From Chryseobacterium sp. (GTDB lineage Bacteria > Bacteroidota > Bacteroidia > Flavobacteriales > Weeksellaceae): 64,000 nt of DNA. The stretch lies in NCBI RefSeq assembly GCF_019236175.1, contig NZ_JAFAJM010000020.1, forward strand, positions 62,001-126,000, given 5' to 3'. Below the pieces are notes generated by a model, which worked only from the letters and a program-made list of their open reading frames with translations, was not told the DNA's origin and searched no databases. Positions within the stretch are counted from its first letter, which is position 1, and each line of letters begins with the position of its first letter. Positions 18,291-25,368 of the stretch are shown piece after piece. The position numbers and the translations under genes were made by a program.

Positions 18291-19829
18291 ATGAAAAAAT
18301 TCTTACGAAAAAATGCGTGGAATGAGGAAGGAACGTTTAATAATCCCGATTTATACTGGTATGCAAGAGCAGTTGCTGAAATGCAGTCCAGAAAATTGGA
18401 TGATCCAACAAGCTGGTGGTTTTTTGCTGCCATTCACGGGGAAAATTTTGCCGGGGACCCTGATGGTATTGACTGGAATACTATTAAAGCTCCGCCAAAG
18501 GTACCTACAAGCCCTTTTCCGTCTAAAGATATAAAAGACAAGTATTGGAATCAATGCCAGCACCAAACCTGGTATTTTGCCCCATGGCATCGTGGCTACC
18601 TTATGGCTTTGGAAATTCAGATCAGAGCAATAGTGATAGAACTTAATGGACCTGATGACTGGGCTTTACCATATTGGAACTACTTTGGTGGAGAAAAAGA
18701 AAATAAAATACCTCCGGCATTTACCCGCCCGTTTTTAGACCGCGATACGCCTAACCCTCTTTTTGTTGCAGAGAGACACGGTCCTGATAATGACGGAAAT
18801 ATTTACATCAAATTATTTAAAGACGGCAAGCCAAGAGTTACACAAAATTGTGAACTTAAGACAGTATACACCGGTAATCAAAATTGTTTCGGCGGCCCTG
18901 AAACTGATTTTTCACATTATGGAACGATATTTCCTGAAGAAAGTTTAGAAACCAATCCTCATAATTTTGTTCATAATGACGTAGGAGGAGTTGTTAAAGG
19001 AAATGAAGGTCTGATGTCTGATCCTAACGCTGCCGCACTGGATCCTATCTTTTATCTTCATCACTGTAATATTGACAGAATGTGGGCATCATGGAATGCC
19101 AAGGGAAACAGTAATCCATCAGAGAAAAAATGGCTGGGAGGCCCGAAGGAAATTGGAGAACGTGAGTTTGTAATGCCTTTACTTGATGGAAAAGAATGGA
19201 CGTATACGCCTAATGATGTAACCAATCTTGATCTTTTGGATTACAGCTATGATGATCTTAAAACAGAAGTACAACCTGCTGCTGCAGAGACTACTACTGA
19301 GAGACTGAAAAAACTAGGAATTCCGATTTCGGATGATGCTCAACTAACTGAATCTACTATGGATAATCATGAGAAACCAACAGAATTAGTCGCTGCCAAC
19401 CAAGGTTCTTTTGAAATTAAGAATGCAGTCACCAAAACAACCGTTAATTTTTCCGATAAAGGATTAAAGAAAGTTTCTACAAGCCTTTTAAGAGCGTCTG
19501 CAGATGAAATTCCTGACCGTATCTATTTGGTTCTTGAGAATGTGAAAGGAAATATCAACGCCAATACGCTTGAAGTTTCTGTCAACAATCAGCATATAGG
19601 ATTTATTTCGCTTTTTGGACTTCGCAATGCATCACTGGACGATTCTCACGGAGGAGGTAACGGGCTTAGCTTTTCTTTAGATATTACCAATATTATTGAT
19701 CAACTGCATCTTGAAAATGATCTTGATAATTTAAAATCTTTAGATGTTGCCATTACTCCTGATAACGAAATCTTATCCGATGCGAAAATTACAGTAGGAA
19801 GAATAAGTGTTTACAGAGAAAAACAATAG
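18291..19829 (+). CDS. Tyrosinase-family copper oxidase
   Basis: A 512-residue type 3 copper protein. All six copper ligands can be placed: site A at H49 (AAIHGENF), H91 and H100 (CQHQTWYFAPWHRGYL), site B at H224 and H228 (HNFVHND) and H257 or H258 (FYLHHCNIDRMW). DPIFYLHHCN is the tyrosinase signature. The central domain ends near residue 300. A C-terminal beta domain (about 370-512) resembles the lid domain of plant-type polyphenol oxidases. No signal peptide or Tat motif is visible, so it may be cytoplasmic. It would hydroxylate or oxidise phenols to quinones and so make melanin-like pigment. The DUF2182 gene begins two bases after its stop. Confidence 0.9.
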   Translation: MKKFLRKNAWNEEGTFNNPDLYWYARAVAEMQSRKLDDPTSWWFFAAIHGENFAGDPDGIDWNTIKAPPKVPTSPFPSKDIKDKYWNQCQHQTWYFAPWHRGYLMALEIQIRAIVIELNGPDDWALPYWNYFGGEKENKIPPAFTRPFLDRDTPNPLFVAERHGPDNDGNIYIKLFKDGKPRVTQNCELKTVYTGNQNCFGGPETDFSHYGTIFPEESLETNPHNFVHNDVGGVVKGNEGLMSDPNAAALDPIFYLHHCNIDRMWASWNAKGNSNPSEKKWLGGPKEIGEREFVMPLLDGKEWTYTPNDVTNLDLLDYSYDDLKTEVQPAAAETTTERLKKLGIPISDDAQLTESTMDNHEKPTELVAANQGSFEIKNAVTKTTVNFSDKGLKKVSTSLLRASADEIPDRIYLVLENVKGNINANTLEVSVNNQHIGFISLFGLRNASLDDSHGGGNGLSFSLDITNIIDQLHLENDLDNLKSLDVAITPDNEILSDAKITVGRISVYREKQ

Positions 19830-19831
19830 CA

Positions 19832-20578
19832 ATGAAAAGATCAAATGCTAATCGGAGCCTCATCAGTTACAGTGTATGGGGTTTCAGCATTATCTGTTGG
19901 TTTATCCTGCTTTTCAATCCCGGCAATTTGCTCACCGCAGCACATTGCCAGATGAATTTATGTAACGGAAGCAGCGCTTCATTAAAAATGATCCTTACCA
20001 TAAATCCTTTCTCTGAAATGATGACCGGATGGATATTGATGGTATTGGCAATGATGCTTCCCAAGCTTATTATTCCCATTCAGAGCATCATTAATCAAAG
20101 TTTTAAAAGTATGAGCTTTTTATTGGTAATTCTTTTTATAACAGGATATGTTTTGATGTGGACTGTAACCGGCTTTTTATTAAACATTTTCATCATTTTT
20201 GTGAGTATTCAGATGCCCGGATCTTTTATTCCGGCAGCTATTTTTGGGATCATCACCTTAATCTGGCAATTTTCTCCCATTAAGCAAAAGTGTCTTAACA
20301 GGGGACATTATCATCCTGTTTTGGCAGCGTGGGGTTCAAAAGCTTATAAGGATGCTTTTTCATTTGGGATTACTCATGGCTTCTGGTGCGTTGGCGCAGG
20401 CTGGGCATTAATGCTTCTCCCGATGGTATTACCACAGGGACACCATTTGGCAATGCTAATCGTCACGTTTATGATGCTGAGTGAGCATATGGAACATCCG
20501 CAAGCTCCCCGTTGGCGTATAGATCTGAGGTTGAAACTGCTGAGAATAATAATCCCTGAAAATCCTATCAGACGTTGA
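19832..20578 (+). CDS. DUF2182 integral membrane protein
   Basis: The 248-residue product has about six membrane segments and the DUF2182 blocks: MTGWILMVLAMMLPKLIIP, the Cys/His-containing segment SPIKQKCLNRGHYHP, GITHGFWCVGAGWALM, and a Met/His-rich loop MMLSEHMEHP. The family is described as predicted metal-binding membrane proteins without proven function. It lies two bases after the tyrosinase gene, so the two are co-transcribed. Together with the Met/His/Cys residues this suggests copper supply to the tyrosinase, which is inference. A terminator follows. Confidence 0.85.
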   Translation: MKRSNANRSLISYSVWGFSIICWFILLFNPGNLLTAAHCQMNLCNGSSASLKMILTINPFSEMMTGWILMVLAMMLPKLIIPIQSIINQSFKSMSFLLVILFITGYVLMWTVTGFLLNIFIIFVSIQMPGSFIPAAIFGIITLIWQFSPIKQKCLNRGHYHPVLAAWGSKAYKDAFSFGITHGFWCVGAGWALMLLPMVLPQGHHLAMLIVTFMMLSEHMEHPQAPRWRIDLRLKLLRIIIPENPIRR

Positions 20579-20611
20579 TCTGCTATTAAAAAGATCAGAT
20601 TACAATATCCC

Positions 20612-20650
20612 AATAGCGCCCTTTTTTATAAAGTGGCGCTATTTTTTGTA
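20612..20650 (+). terminator. Terminator of the tyrosinase operon
   Basis: AATAGCGCC pairs with GGCGCTATT across a 14-base loop that contains a T-run, followed by TTTTT. The stem is nearly the same as at 2004-2039. Confidence 0.75.
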
Positions 20651-20695
20651 TTCGTATAATTTTCAATCAGCTGGTTTTTAATTCAATTTACTTAT

Positions 20696-20703
20696 TAAAT
20701 TTG
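20696..20703 (+). promoter_or_regulatory. Bacteroidota -7 promoter box (TAAATTTG)
   Basis: An exact TAnnTTTG match 25 bases before the LysR start codon, in a very AT-rich leader. No clear -33 TTTG at the usual spacing. Confidence 0.4.
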
Positions 20704-20728
20704 CTTCACTAATGATTAATTTGCATTA

Positions 20729-21586
20729 ATGGATCTACAACAGCTCAAATATTTTCTGGCTCTGGCAAAAGAACTTCATTTCTGGAATACGTCTGCGAAA
20801 ATGAATATTACGCAATCTGCTTTGAGCCGGCACATTCAGTCTTTAGAGAATGAACTGGGAGTTCAGTTGTTTTATCGTGATAAGCGAAATGTGAAACTGA
20901 CACCTGCAGGAAAATTTTTGCAAGAAAAATGGGGTGAAGAACTCAGCCAGATGGAGTCTTTTCATCAGCTGGCCCGGCAAATACATTTAGGTGAATCCGG
21001 AACCATAAGAATTGCACATCCCGATTCTATCTCCTCTTCGGTTTTGCCCGATTTTGTGAAAAAGGTTTCGGCAGCTTTTCCCCGTCTTAATCTGGAATTG
21101 TTCCAGCTCACGAATGAAATTCAGGAAGATTATCTTAAAAATTACAAGATAGATCTGGCATTTTCGCGGGATATCAATACCTATTCGGCAATTAATGAAA
21201 AGAAATTATGCCGGGAAAATCTGTCTTTCGTTCTTCCCGAAAATCATCATTTTAAAACCCTCGCAGATATTACCGAAGAAACCCTGAAGGAGCAAAAATT
21301 TCTTCTGACAACGGGCGATGACGGCAGCAGCTACAATCTGCTGGTTCAGGAAGTTCTCGATTTTTATAAAATCAATCCCGGTTCTTATATTCGCTGTGAG
21401 TTTGGATCAACCATTATTTCGCTGATAAAAAACGGATTGGGTATTTCAATTCTGCCGCATTCTTATCATCTTCATCAAAATACCGGAATCCGCTTTATAC
21501 CGCTACCCTTTCTTACCGATTTGTACATCCAATGGCGAAAAGACGACCCTAATCCGATTCTTAAAAATATTCTGGAATTAGTGTAA
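20729..21586 (+). CDS. LysR-family transcriptional regulator
   Basis: The N-terminal LysR helix-turn-helix covers residues 1-60 (MDLQQLKYFLALAKELHFWN, ITQSALSRHIQSLENELGVQLFYRD). It is followed by a periplasmic-binding-protein-like effector domain (about 90-285), in which FGSTIISLIKNGLGISILP is the typical helix. The length of 285 residues is slightly short of the usual 290-310. Its 3' end overlaps the end of the convergent acetyltransferase gene by nine bases. There is no divergent neighbour to suggest the regulon: the tyrosinase operon upstream reads the same way and ends in a terminator. Confidence 0.93.
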   Translation: MDLQQLKYFLALAKELHFWNTSAKMNITQSALSRHIQSLENELGVQLFYRDKRNVKLTPAGKFLQEKWGEELSQMESFHQLARQIHLGESGTIRIAHPDSISSSVLPDFVKKVSAAFPRLNLELFQLTNEIQEDYLKNYKIDLAFSRDINTYSAINEKKLCRENLSFVLPENHHFKTLADITEETLKEQKFLLTTGDDGSSYNLLVQEVLDFYKINPGSYIRCEFGSTIISLIKNGLGISILPHSYHLHQNTGIRFIPLPFLTDLYIQWRKDDPNPILKNILELV

Positions 21587-22549
21587 AACCATTTCTATGT
21601 GCGGAATTCCGTCTTCTTCATAAGGTTCTCCTACTTCACTGAAGCCCAATGAATTGTAGAATTTCAACAGGTAAAACTGGGCACTGATTCTAATTCTGGA
21701 TTCTTTAAGAATATCCTGACAGCCTTTGATGGAATGTTCCATCATCTGTTTTCCTAATCCCAGTCCTCTATACGCTGTACCAATCACAACACGGCCAACA
21801 GAAGCGTCTTCGTACGTCAGACCAGGCGGAACAATTCGGGTATATCCCGCCAGATTTCCATCCACGAAACACATCAGGTGATGGCATTGTATATCTTTAT
21901 CATCAATGTCCTGATACACACAGTTTTGTTCTATAATAAATATTTCGCTTCTTAATTTTAAGATGTTGTAGAGTTCGATTGTGGACAGTTCTTCGAATGA
22001 TTTTATAAAAAATTCAATTTTCATTGTGTTGCTTTTTAAATCCAGTTTCATCATAATATCGGTCTGTTCTTCGTTTCCGAGCATAAAAATATGTTGATCA
22101 AATTCTTTAAATCCGTTTTTCCTGTAAAAGCCAATAGCCCGCAAATTGTTTTCCCAGACGCCCAGCCACAAGTAATCTACCTTTTTTTCTCCGGCAATGG
22201 CCATCGCTTTCTCATAAAGAGCCTGCCCTACTTTCTTTCCGTGAAATTCTTTAGAAACATATATTCTTTCAATTTCAAGGGCATTGTCCCCTTTCATTTC
22301 AGTTTGGGATGAGCCGGTATTGAGTTTTAAATACCCAATGACTTTATCATCCAGTCTGGCAAAGTAGAATTCGGAGTTGCTGTCTTTGAGTTCACCCTGA
22401 AGCTTTTCTGTTGCAAAACTTGTTTCCAGATATTGCGCCATACTTTCTTCCGTATTATTTTCGGAGAATGTCTCAGAGAATGTTTTTTTACCGATCTCCT
22501 GTAATGCTGCTATCTCGTTGTCTTTAATTTTTGTGATACTGATTTCCAT
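21578..22549 (-). CDS. Two-domain GNAT acetyltransferase (PaiA-like plus ElaA-like)
   Basis: The N-terminal half is a GNAT domain with the acetyl-CoA loop in IYVSKEFHGKKVGQALYE and the WLGVWENNLRAIGFYRKNGF block typical of PaiA/spermidine-type enzymes. The C-terminal half, beginning with MKIEFFIKSFEELST, is a complete ElaA-type GNAT (RIVPPGLTYEDASVGRVVIG, YRGLGLGKQMM). No stop separates them, so the two enzymes are fused. I chose the inner ATG at 22549, which lies two bases after the upstream stop; starts at 22564 and 22579 are also in frame but overlap that gene. Substrates are unknown. Confidence 0.85.
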   Translation of the reverse strand: MEISITKIKDNEIAALQEIGKKTFSETFSENNTEESMAQYLETSFATEKLQGELKDSNSEFYFARLDDKVIGYLKLNTGSSQTEMKGDNALEIERIYVSKEFHGKKVGQALYEKAMAIAGEKKVDYLWLGVWENNLRAIGFYRKNGFKEFDQHIFMLGNEEQTDIMMKLDLKSNTMKIEFFIKSFEELSTIELYNILKLRSEIFIIEQNCVYQDIDDKDIQCHHLMCFVDGNLAGYTRIVPPGLTYEDASVGRVVIGTAYRGLGLGKQMMEHSIKGCQDILKESRIRISAQFYLLKFYNSLGFSEVGEPYEEDGIPHIEMVLH

Positions 22550-22551
22550 TT

Positions 22552-23013
22552 CTATACTTTCCATTCGTAGTTTAACCAATCTTTATTTTCTTTTGCCCCA
22601 AGGCGTTTGTAGAATTTTTGTCCGGCGTCGTTCCAGGGTGCAACCGTCCATTTTATCTGTGAGCAATTGTTTCTTTGAGCTTCGGCTTTCAAAGCATTCA
22701 TAAGCTGTTCGCCAATTTTCCGACCGCGGAAACGTTCATCCACATAAAGCTCTTTCATATAGATTGCAGGTTTATTTTGTGCCGTGTAGGGAAGAAAATA
22801 ATACACCAGTATTCCTGCAATTTTGCCTTCATTTTCAGCAATTAAACAATAAAAATCGGGTGGACTTTTTCTAAATCCGGATTCTTTTACAATCTCAGGG
22901 GTAATTTCAAAACTGTCGATGTAATTTTCGAAAACCGCCAGCTGCTCCATCAAAACCCAGACTTTTTCACTGTCGGATTCTATTGCTTTTCTTATGATAA
23001 TATCTGTACTCAA
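22552..23013 (-). CDS. GNAT acetyltransferase, SSAT-like
   Basis: A single-domain, 153-residue GNAT protein. ELYVDERFRGRKIGEQLMNAL carries the acetyl-CoA-binding R-x-x-G-x-G/A loop. IKWTVAPWNDAGQKFYKRLGA matches the block seen in diamine and spermidine/spermine acetyltransferases, so an amine substrate is plausible. It is the first gene of a two-gene unit with the PaiA/ElaA fusion, whose start follows its TAG by two bases. The upstream region is the tandem repeat array, so its promoter must lie in the ~100 bases before that array. Confidence 0.88.
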   Translation of the reverse strand: MSTDIIIRKAIESDSEKVWVLMEQLAVFENYIDSFEITPEIVKESGFRKSPPDFYCLIAENEGKIAGILVYYFLPYTAQNKPAIYMKELYVDERFRGRKIGEQLMNALKAEAQRNNCSQIKWTVAPWNDAGQKFYKRLGAKENKDWLNYEWKV

Positions 23014-23108
23014 CTCAATCCATTTATTGCTGCAAAATTAGCGCGTAGATTAATGCGGAAAAATGCTATTTTTTGATTATTTGATCTGATTTTTGCATTA
23101 AAAAATTG

Positions 23109-23275
23109 AACGCAAAGCTCATGAATAATTCCTTTTTATTATAGGGAGGCAACGTGAGGCGACTTTGTCGCTGATGAAGCGGTATGCTTATACGCACGCT
23201 TCAACGAATCAACAAAGTTGATTCTGTTCTTTGCTCCCTTACAAATCAGCAGTTTCAAAAATGAAAGCTTTGCGT
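23109..23275 (+). repeat. Structured intergenic repeat, copy 1
   Basis: First of four tandem copies. Outer arms AACGCAAAG and CTTTGCGTC are inverted. Inside is a second long stem: GGGAGGCAA region against the CTTTGCTCCCTTAC region. The stem encloses three hairpins: GCGAC-TTT-GTCGC, TGAAGCG...CGCTTCA, and GAATCAAC-AAA-GTTGATTC. No reading frame is conserved among copies. Confidence 0.85.
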
Positions 23276-23346
23276 CAGAAAAAATATCATCACACATCAT
23301 TATAATTACAGATCATGCTTGGGATTATTTTTTGATGAAAAGATTA

Positions 23347-23512
23347 AACGCAAAGTATATGAGTAATTCCGCCTTATTGTAAGGAGGCAAAGTGAGGCGA
23401 CTTCGCCGCTGATGAAGCGGTATGCTTATCCGCACGCTTCAACGAATCAACAAAGTTGATTCTGTTCTTTGCTCTCTTACCATCAACAGTTTCAAAAAAG
23501 AAAGCTTTGCGT
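23347..23512 (+). repeat. Structured intergenic repeat, copy 2
   Basis: Same elements as copy 1. It begins 238 bases after copy 1, and the ~70-base linker (with GATCATGCTTGGGATTATTT) is repeated as well. The first hairpin varies (GCGAC-TTC-GCCGC). GTAAGGAGGCAAAG pairs with CTTTGCTCTCTTAC, 12 of 14. Confidence 0.85.
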
Positions 23513-23584
23513 CAGAAAAAATATCATCAGCACATCATTATAATTACAGATCATGCTTGGGATTATTTTTTGATGAAAAGATTA

Positions 23585-23750
23585 AACGCAAAGTGTATGA
23601 GTAATTCCGCCTTATTCTAAGGAGGCAACGTGAGGCGACTTTGTCGCTGATGAAGCGGTATGCTTATCCGCACGCTTCAACGAATCAACAAAGTTGATTC
23701 TGTTCTTTGCTCTCTTACCATCAACAGTTTCAAAAATGAAAACTTCGCGT
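23585..23750 (+). repeat. Structured intergenic repeat, copy 3
   Basis: Begins 238 bases after copy 2. All three hairpins are kept. The right outer arm has changed to CTTCGCGTT, so the outer stem is weaker in this copy. Confidence 0.85.
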
Positions 23751-23816
23751 TAAACAAAACGTTATCAGGGCATTATCATAAATCATGCTTGGAATTATCT
23801 TTTGATGAAAAGATTA

Positions 23817-23983
23817 AACGCAAAGTATATGAGTAATTCGGTCTTATTGTAAGGAGGCAAAGTGAGGCGACTTTGTCGCTGATGAAGCGGTATGCTTATC
23901 CACACGCTTCAACGAATCAACAAAGTTGATTCTGTTCTTTGCTCTCTTACAAATCAGCAGTTTCAAAAATGAAAGCTTTGCGT
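23817..23983 (+). repeat. Structured intergenic repeat, copy 4
   Basis: Begins 232 bases after copy 3, because the preceding linker is slightly shorter. Outer arms and hairpins are intact. It ends about 65 bases from the stop of the next gene on the minus strand. Confidence 0.85.
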
Positions 23984-24047
23984 CTGAAAAACACCTCATC
24001 AGTACATTAATTATCTGAATCAATAATGTATACAAACCCTCTTATCC

Positions 24048-24587
24048 TCAATGAGTGTCAGCCGTTTTCTTTTCTCTCCTTCTTTGAATGATAAGGTGCG
24101 CAGCATCCAGCATTTTAACCGTATGAATGTAGGGCATCACAATATTCCTTTCCGGTAGATGTTCATAAACACCCATGGAGAAATAAACGATTCCGGACAT
24201 AAAATAATCAAACTCCCTGATGTTGTATGCTCTGAATGCTTTTTTGAAAACCAGCAGCGGATTCCGGTATTCCTTCTCCGAAAGCAAGCCAAGAACCCAC
24301 GGGGAAATCTTCTCCGGTTGGGTATCTACAATCCATTTTCTTTCCTTTAGCATGAGGAGATATCCTGCCCGGATTAACGACCTCATCGATTGATGAAACC
24401 GGAAGATCACTGCCGGATCTTCATGGATCCAGCTATTTCTCTTTACAGCATAGTTCACTAAGCTGCTGAGCATTTCTTTGGAATCATCCAGCTCATTGAA
24501 ATGGAAGAAAGTTTCCATCAGCTGTAGCCCAGAGTGCTTATTGTTTGCCCGAAAGCGGGTATCGAAATGTGTTTTTATTTTTTTCAT
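24048..24587 (-). CDS. Uncharacterised protein
   Basis: I do not recognise this 179-residue protein. It is basic, largely helical by composition, with aromatic-rich segments (RFHQSMRSLIRAGYLLMLKE, FDYFMSGIVYFSMGVYEH) and no signal peptide or clear membrane helix. It is flanked by the tandem repeat array downstream and by a long gene-free stretch upstream, and has no operon partner. The regular, non-shadow codon pattern and a sensible start (MKKIKTHFDTRF) support it as a real gene. No function is proposed. Confidence 0.6.
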   Translation of the reverse strand: MKKIKTHFDTRFRANNKHSGLQLMETFFHFNELDDSKEMLSSLVNYAVKRNSWIHEDPAVIFRFHQSMRSLIRAGYLLMLKERKWIVDTQPEKISPWVLGLLSEKEYRNPLLVFKKAFRAYNIREFDYFMSGIVYFSMGVYEHLPERNIVMPYIHTVKMLDAAHLIIQRRREKKTADTH

Positions 24588-25023
24588 GAGATTGTATTTT
24601 TAGAATGTATGAAACCACCAGCCTACCGATGTACGCTGAGTTGTATGGTAAATAATGAATAGAAATAAAATCTGTGTTCCCGTGAAAGCCCTGAAGCCGC
24701 AATGGATTGTACACTCCATTGTATCGTATCATGATACTTTATGTGGTGAAGCGGCTTAGAAAAAAATGATTGTAGAAAGCAGAACTGCATGAAATAAAAA
24801 CGGCATGGGACTCTACAATATCTAAACTGAGGTACTGGTATACCTTGCACACAGATAAGAGAGCCCACGCCTAGGTCGTGAGCTTCCTGCTTATCATCTC
24901 GTGTGTTAAAAATTACCAGTTTTCAGTTTGAGATTCTAAGCAATAGCTTCTATTATTCTTTGAAGTATCGCAAAGCTACTTTATTGTAGCTTATTGTACA
25001 AATGTAATATTTTTTTTGAAACT
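24588..25023. other. Gene-free boundary of the AT-rich island
   Basis: About 440 bases between the uncharacterised gene and the HTH operator. I find no tRNA, hairpin terminator or supported frame. Base composition falls sharply towards 25 kb, so an island edge probably lies here. Confidence 0.4.
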
Positions 25024-25063
25024 GTGACATATTTGTCAATGAAAATTTTGACAAATATGTCAC
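25024..25063 (+). promoter_or_regulatory. Double palindromic operator before the HTH gene
   Basis: GTGACATATTTGTCAA (25024-25039) and TTGACAAATATGTCAC (25048-25063) are perfect inverted copies of each other. Each is itself a palindrome of the form TGACA-N4-TGTCA. The pair ends nine bases before the HTH start codon. This is what an autoregulated repressor of the XRE/Cro type would bind as two dimers. Confidence 0.7.
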
Positions 25064-25072
25064 TTTTATTTA

Positions 25073-25366
25073 ATGGAATATATTGAAGATAAATATTTTA
25101 TTGCAATAGCAAACTATCTGAAAGCATTTATTGATGAGAAGGGAATTGATATTGCAGATTTAGCTGCCGCTGCTAATGTTGATAGAAAACAAATTTATAG
25201 ATTAATAAATAAGGAAAATATACCTAAATTATCTACTCTAGTAAGAATATTACTAGCTGCCGGACTAGAGCCTTCAATACTTTTCTCAATCAAGTTTGAT
25301 TTCGAAGCATATATGAAAGAAAATAATATTCTGAAGGCTATTCCTAAAAGGAAGAAAATCAATTAA
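25073..25366 (+). CDS. Small XRE-type helix-turn-helix regulator
   Basis: A 97-residue cytoplasmic DNA-binding protein. The HTH lies at about residues 20-65: IDIADLAAAANVDRKQIYRL is the helix-turn-helix and ENIPKLSTLVRILLAAGLEP the following helices, as in Cro/C1 proteins. The C terminus is Lys/Arg-rich. The paired palindromes just upstream are its probable own operator. Its stop is only two bases from the stop of the convergent SIR2 gene, with no terminator between them, so the two transcripts probably run into each other. It could be the control gene of the neighbouring defence-like gene, but this is inference. Confidence 0.8.
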   Translation: MEYIEDKYFIAIANYLKAFIDEKGIDIADLAAAANVDRKQIYRLINKENIPKLSTLVRILLAAGLEPSILFSIKFDFEAYMKENNILKAIPKRKKIN

Positions 25367-25368
25367 TT

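Noticed and set aside
23109..23983. CRISPR array
   Set aside because: The period of about 238 bases and the repeated linkers are far from the short repeat/unique spacer pattern, and no cas genes are near.
23422..24035. Short frames inside the tandem repeats
   Set aside because: They are not preserved between copies; frame-breaking changes differ from copy to copy, so the repeats are non-coding.
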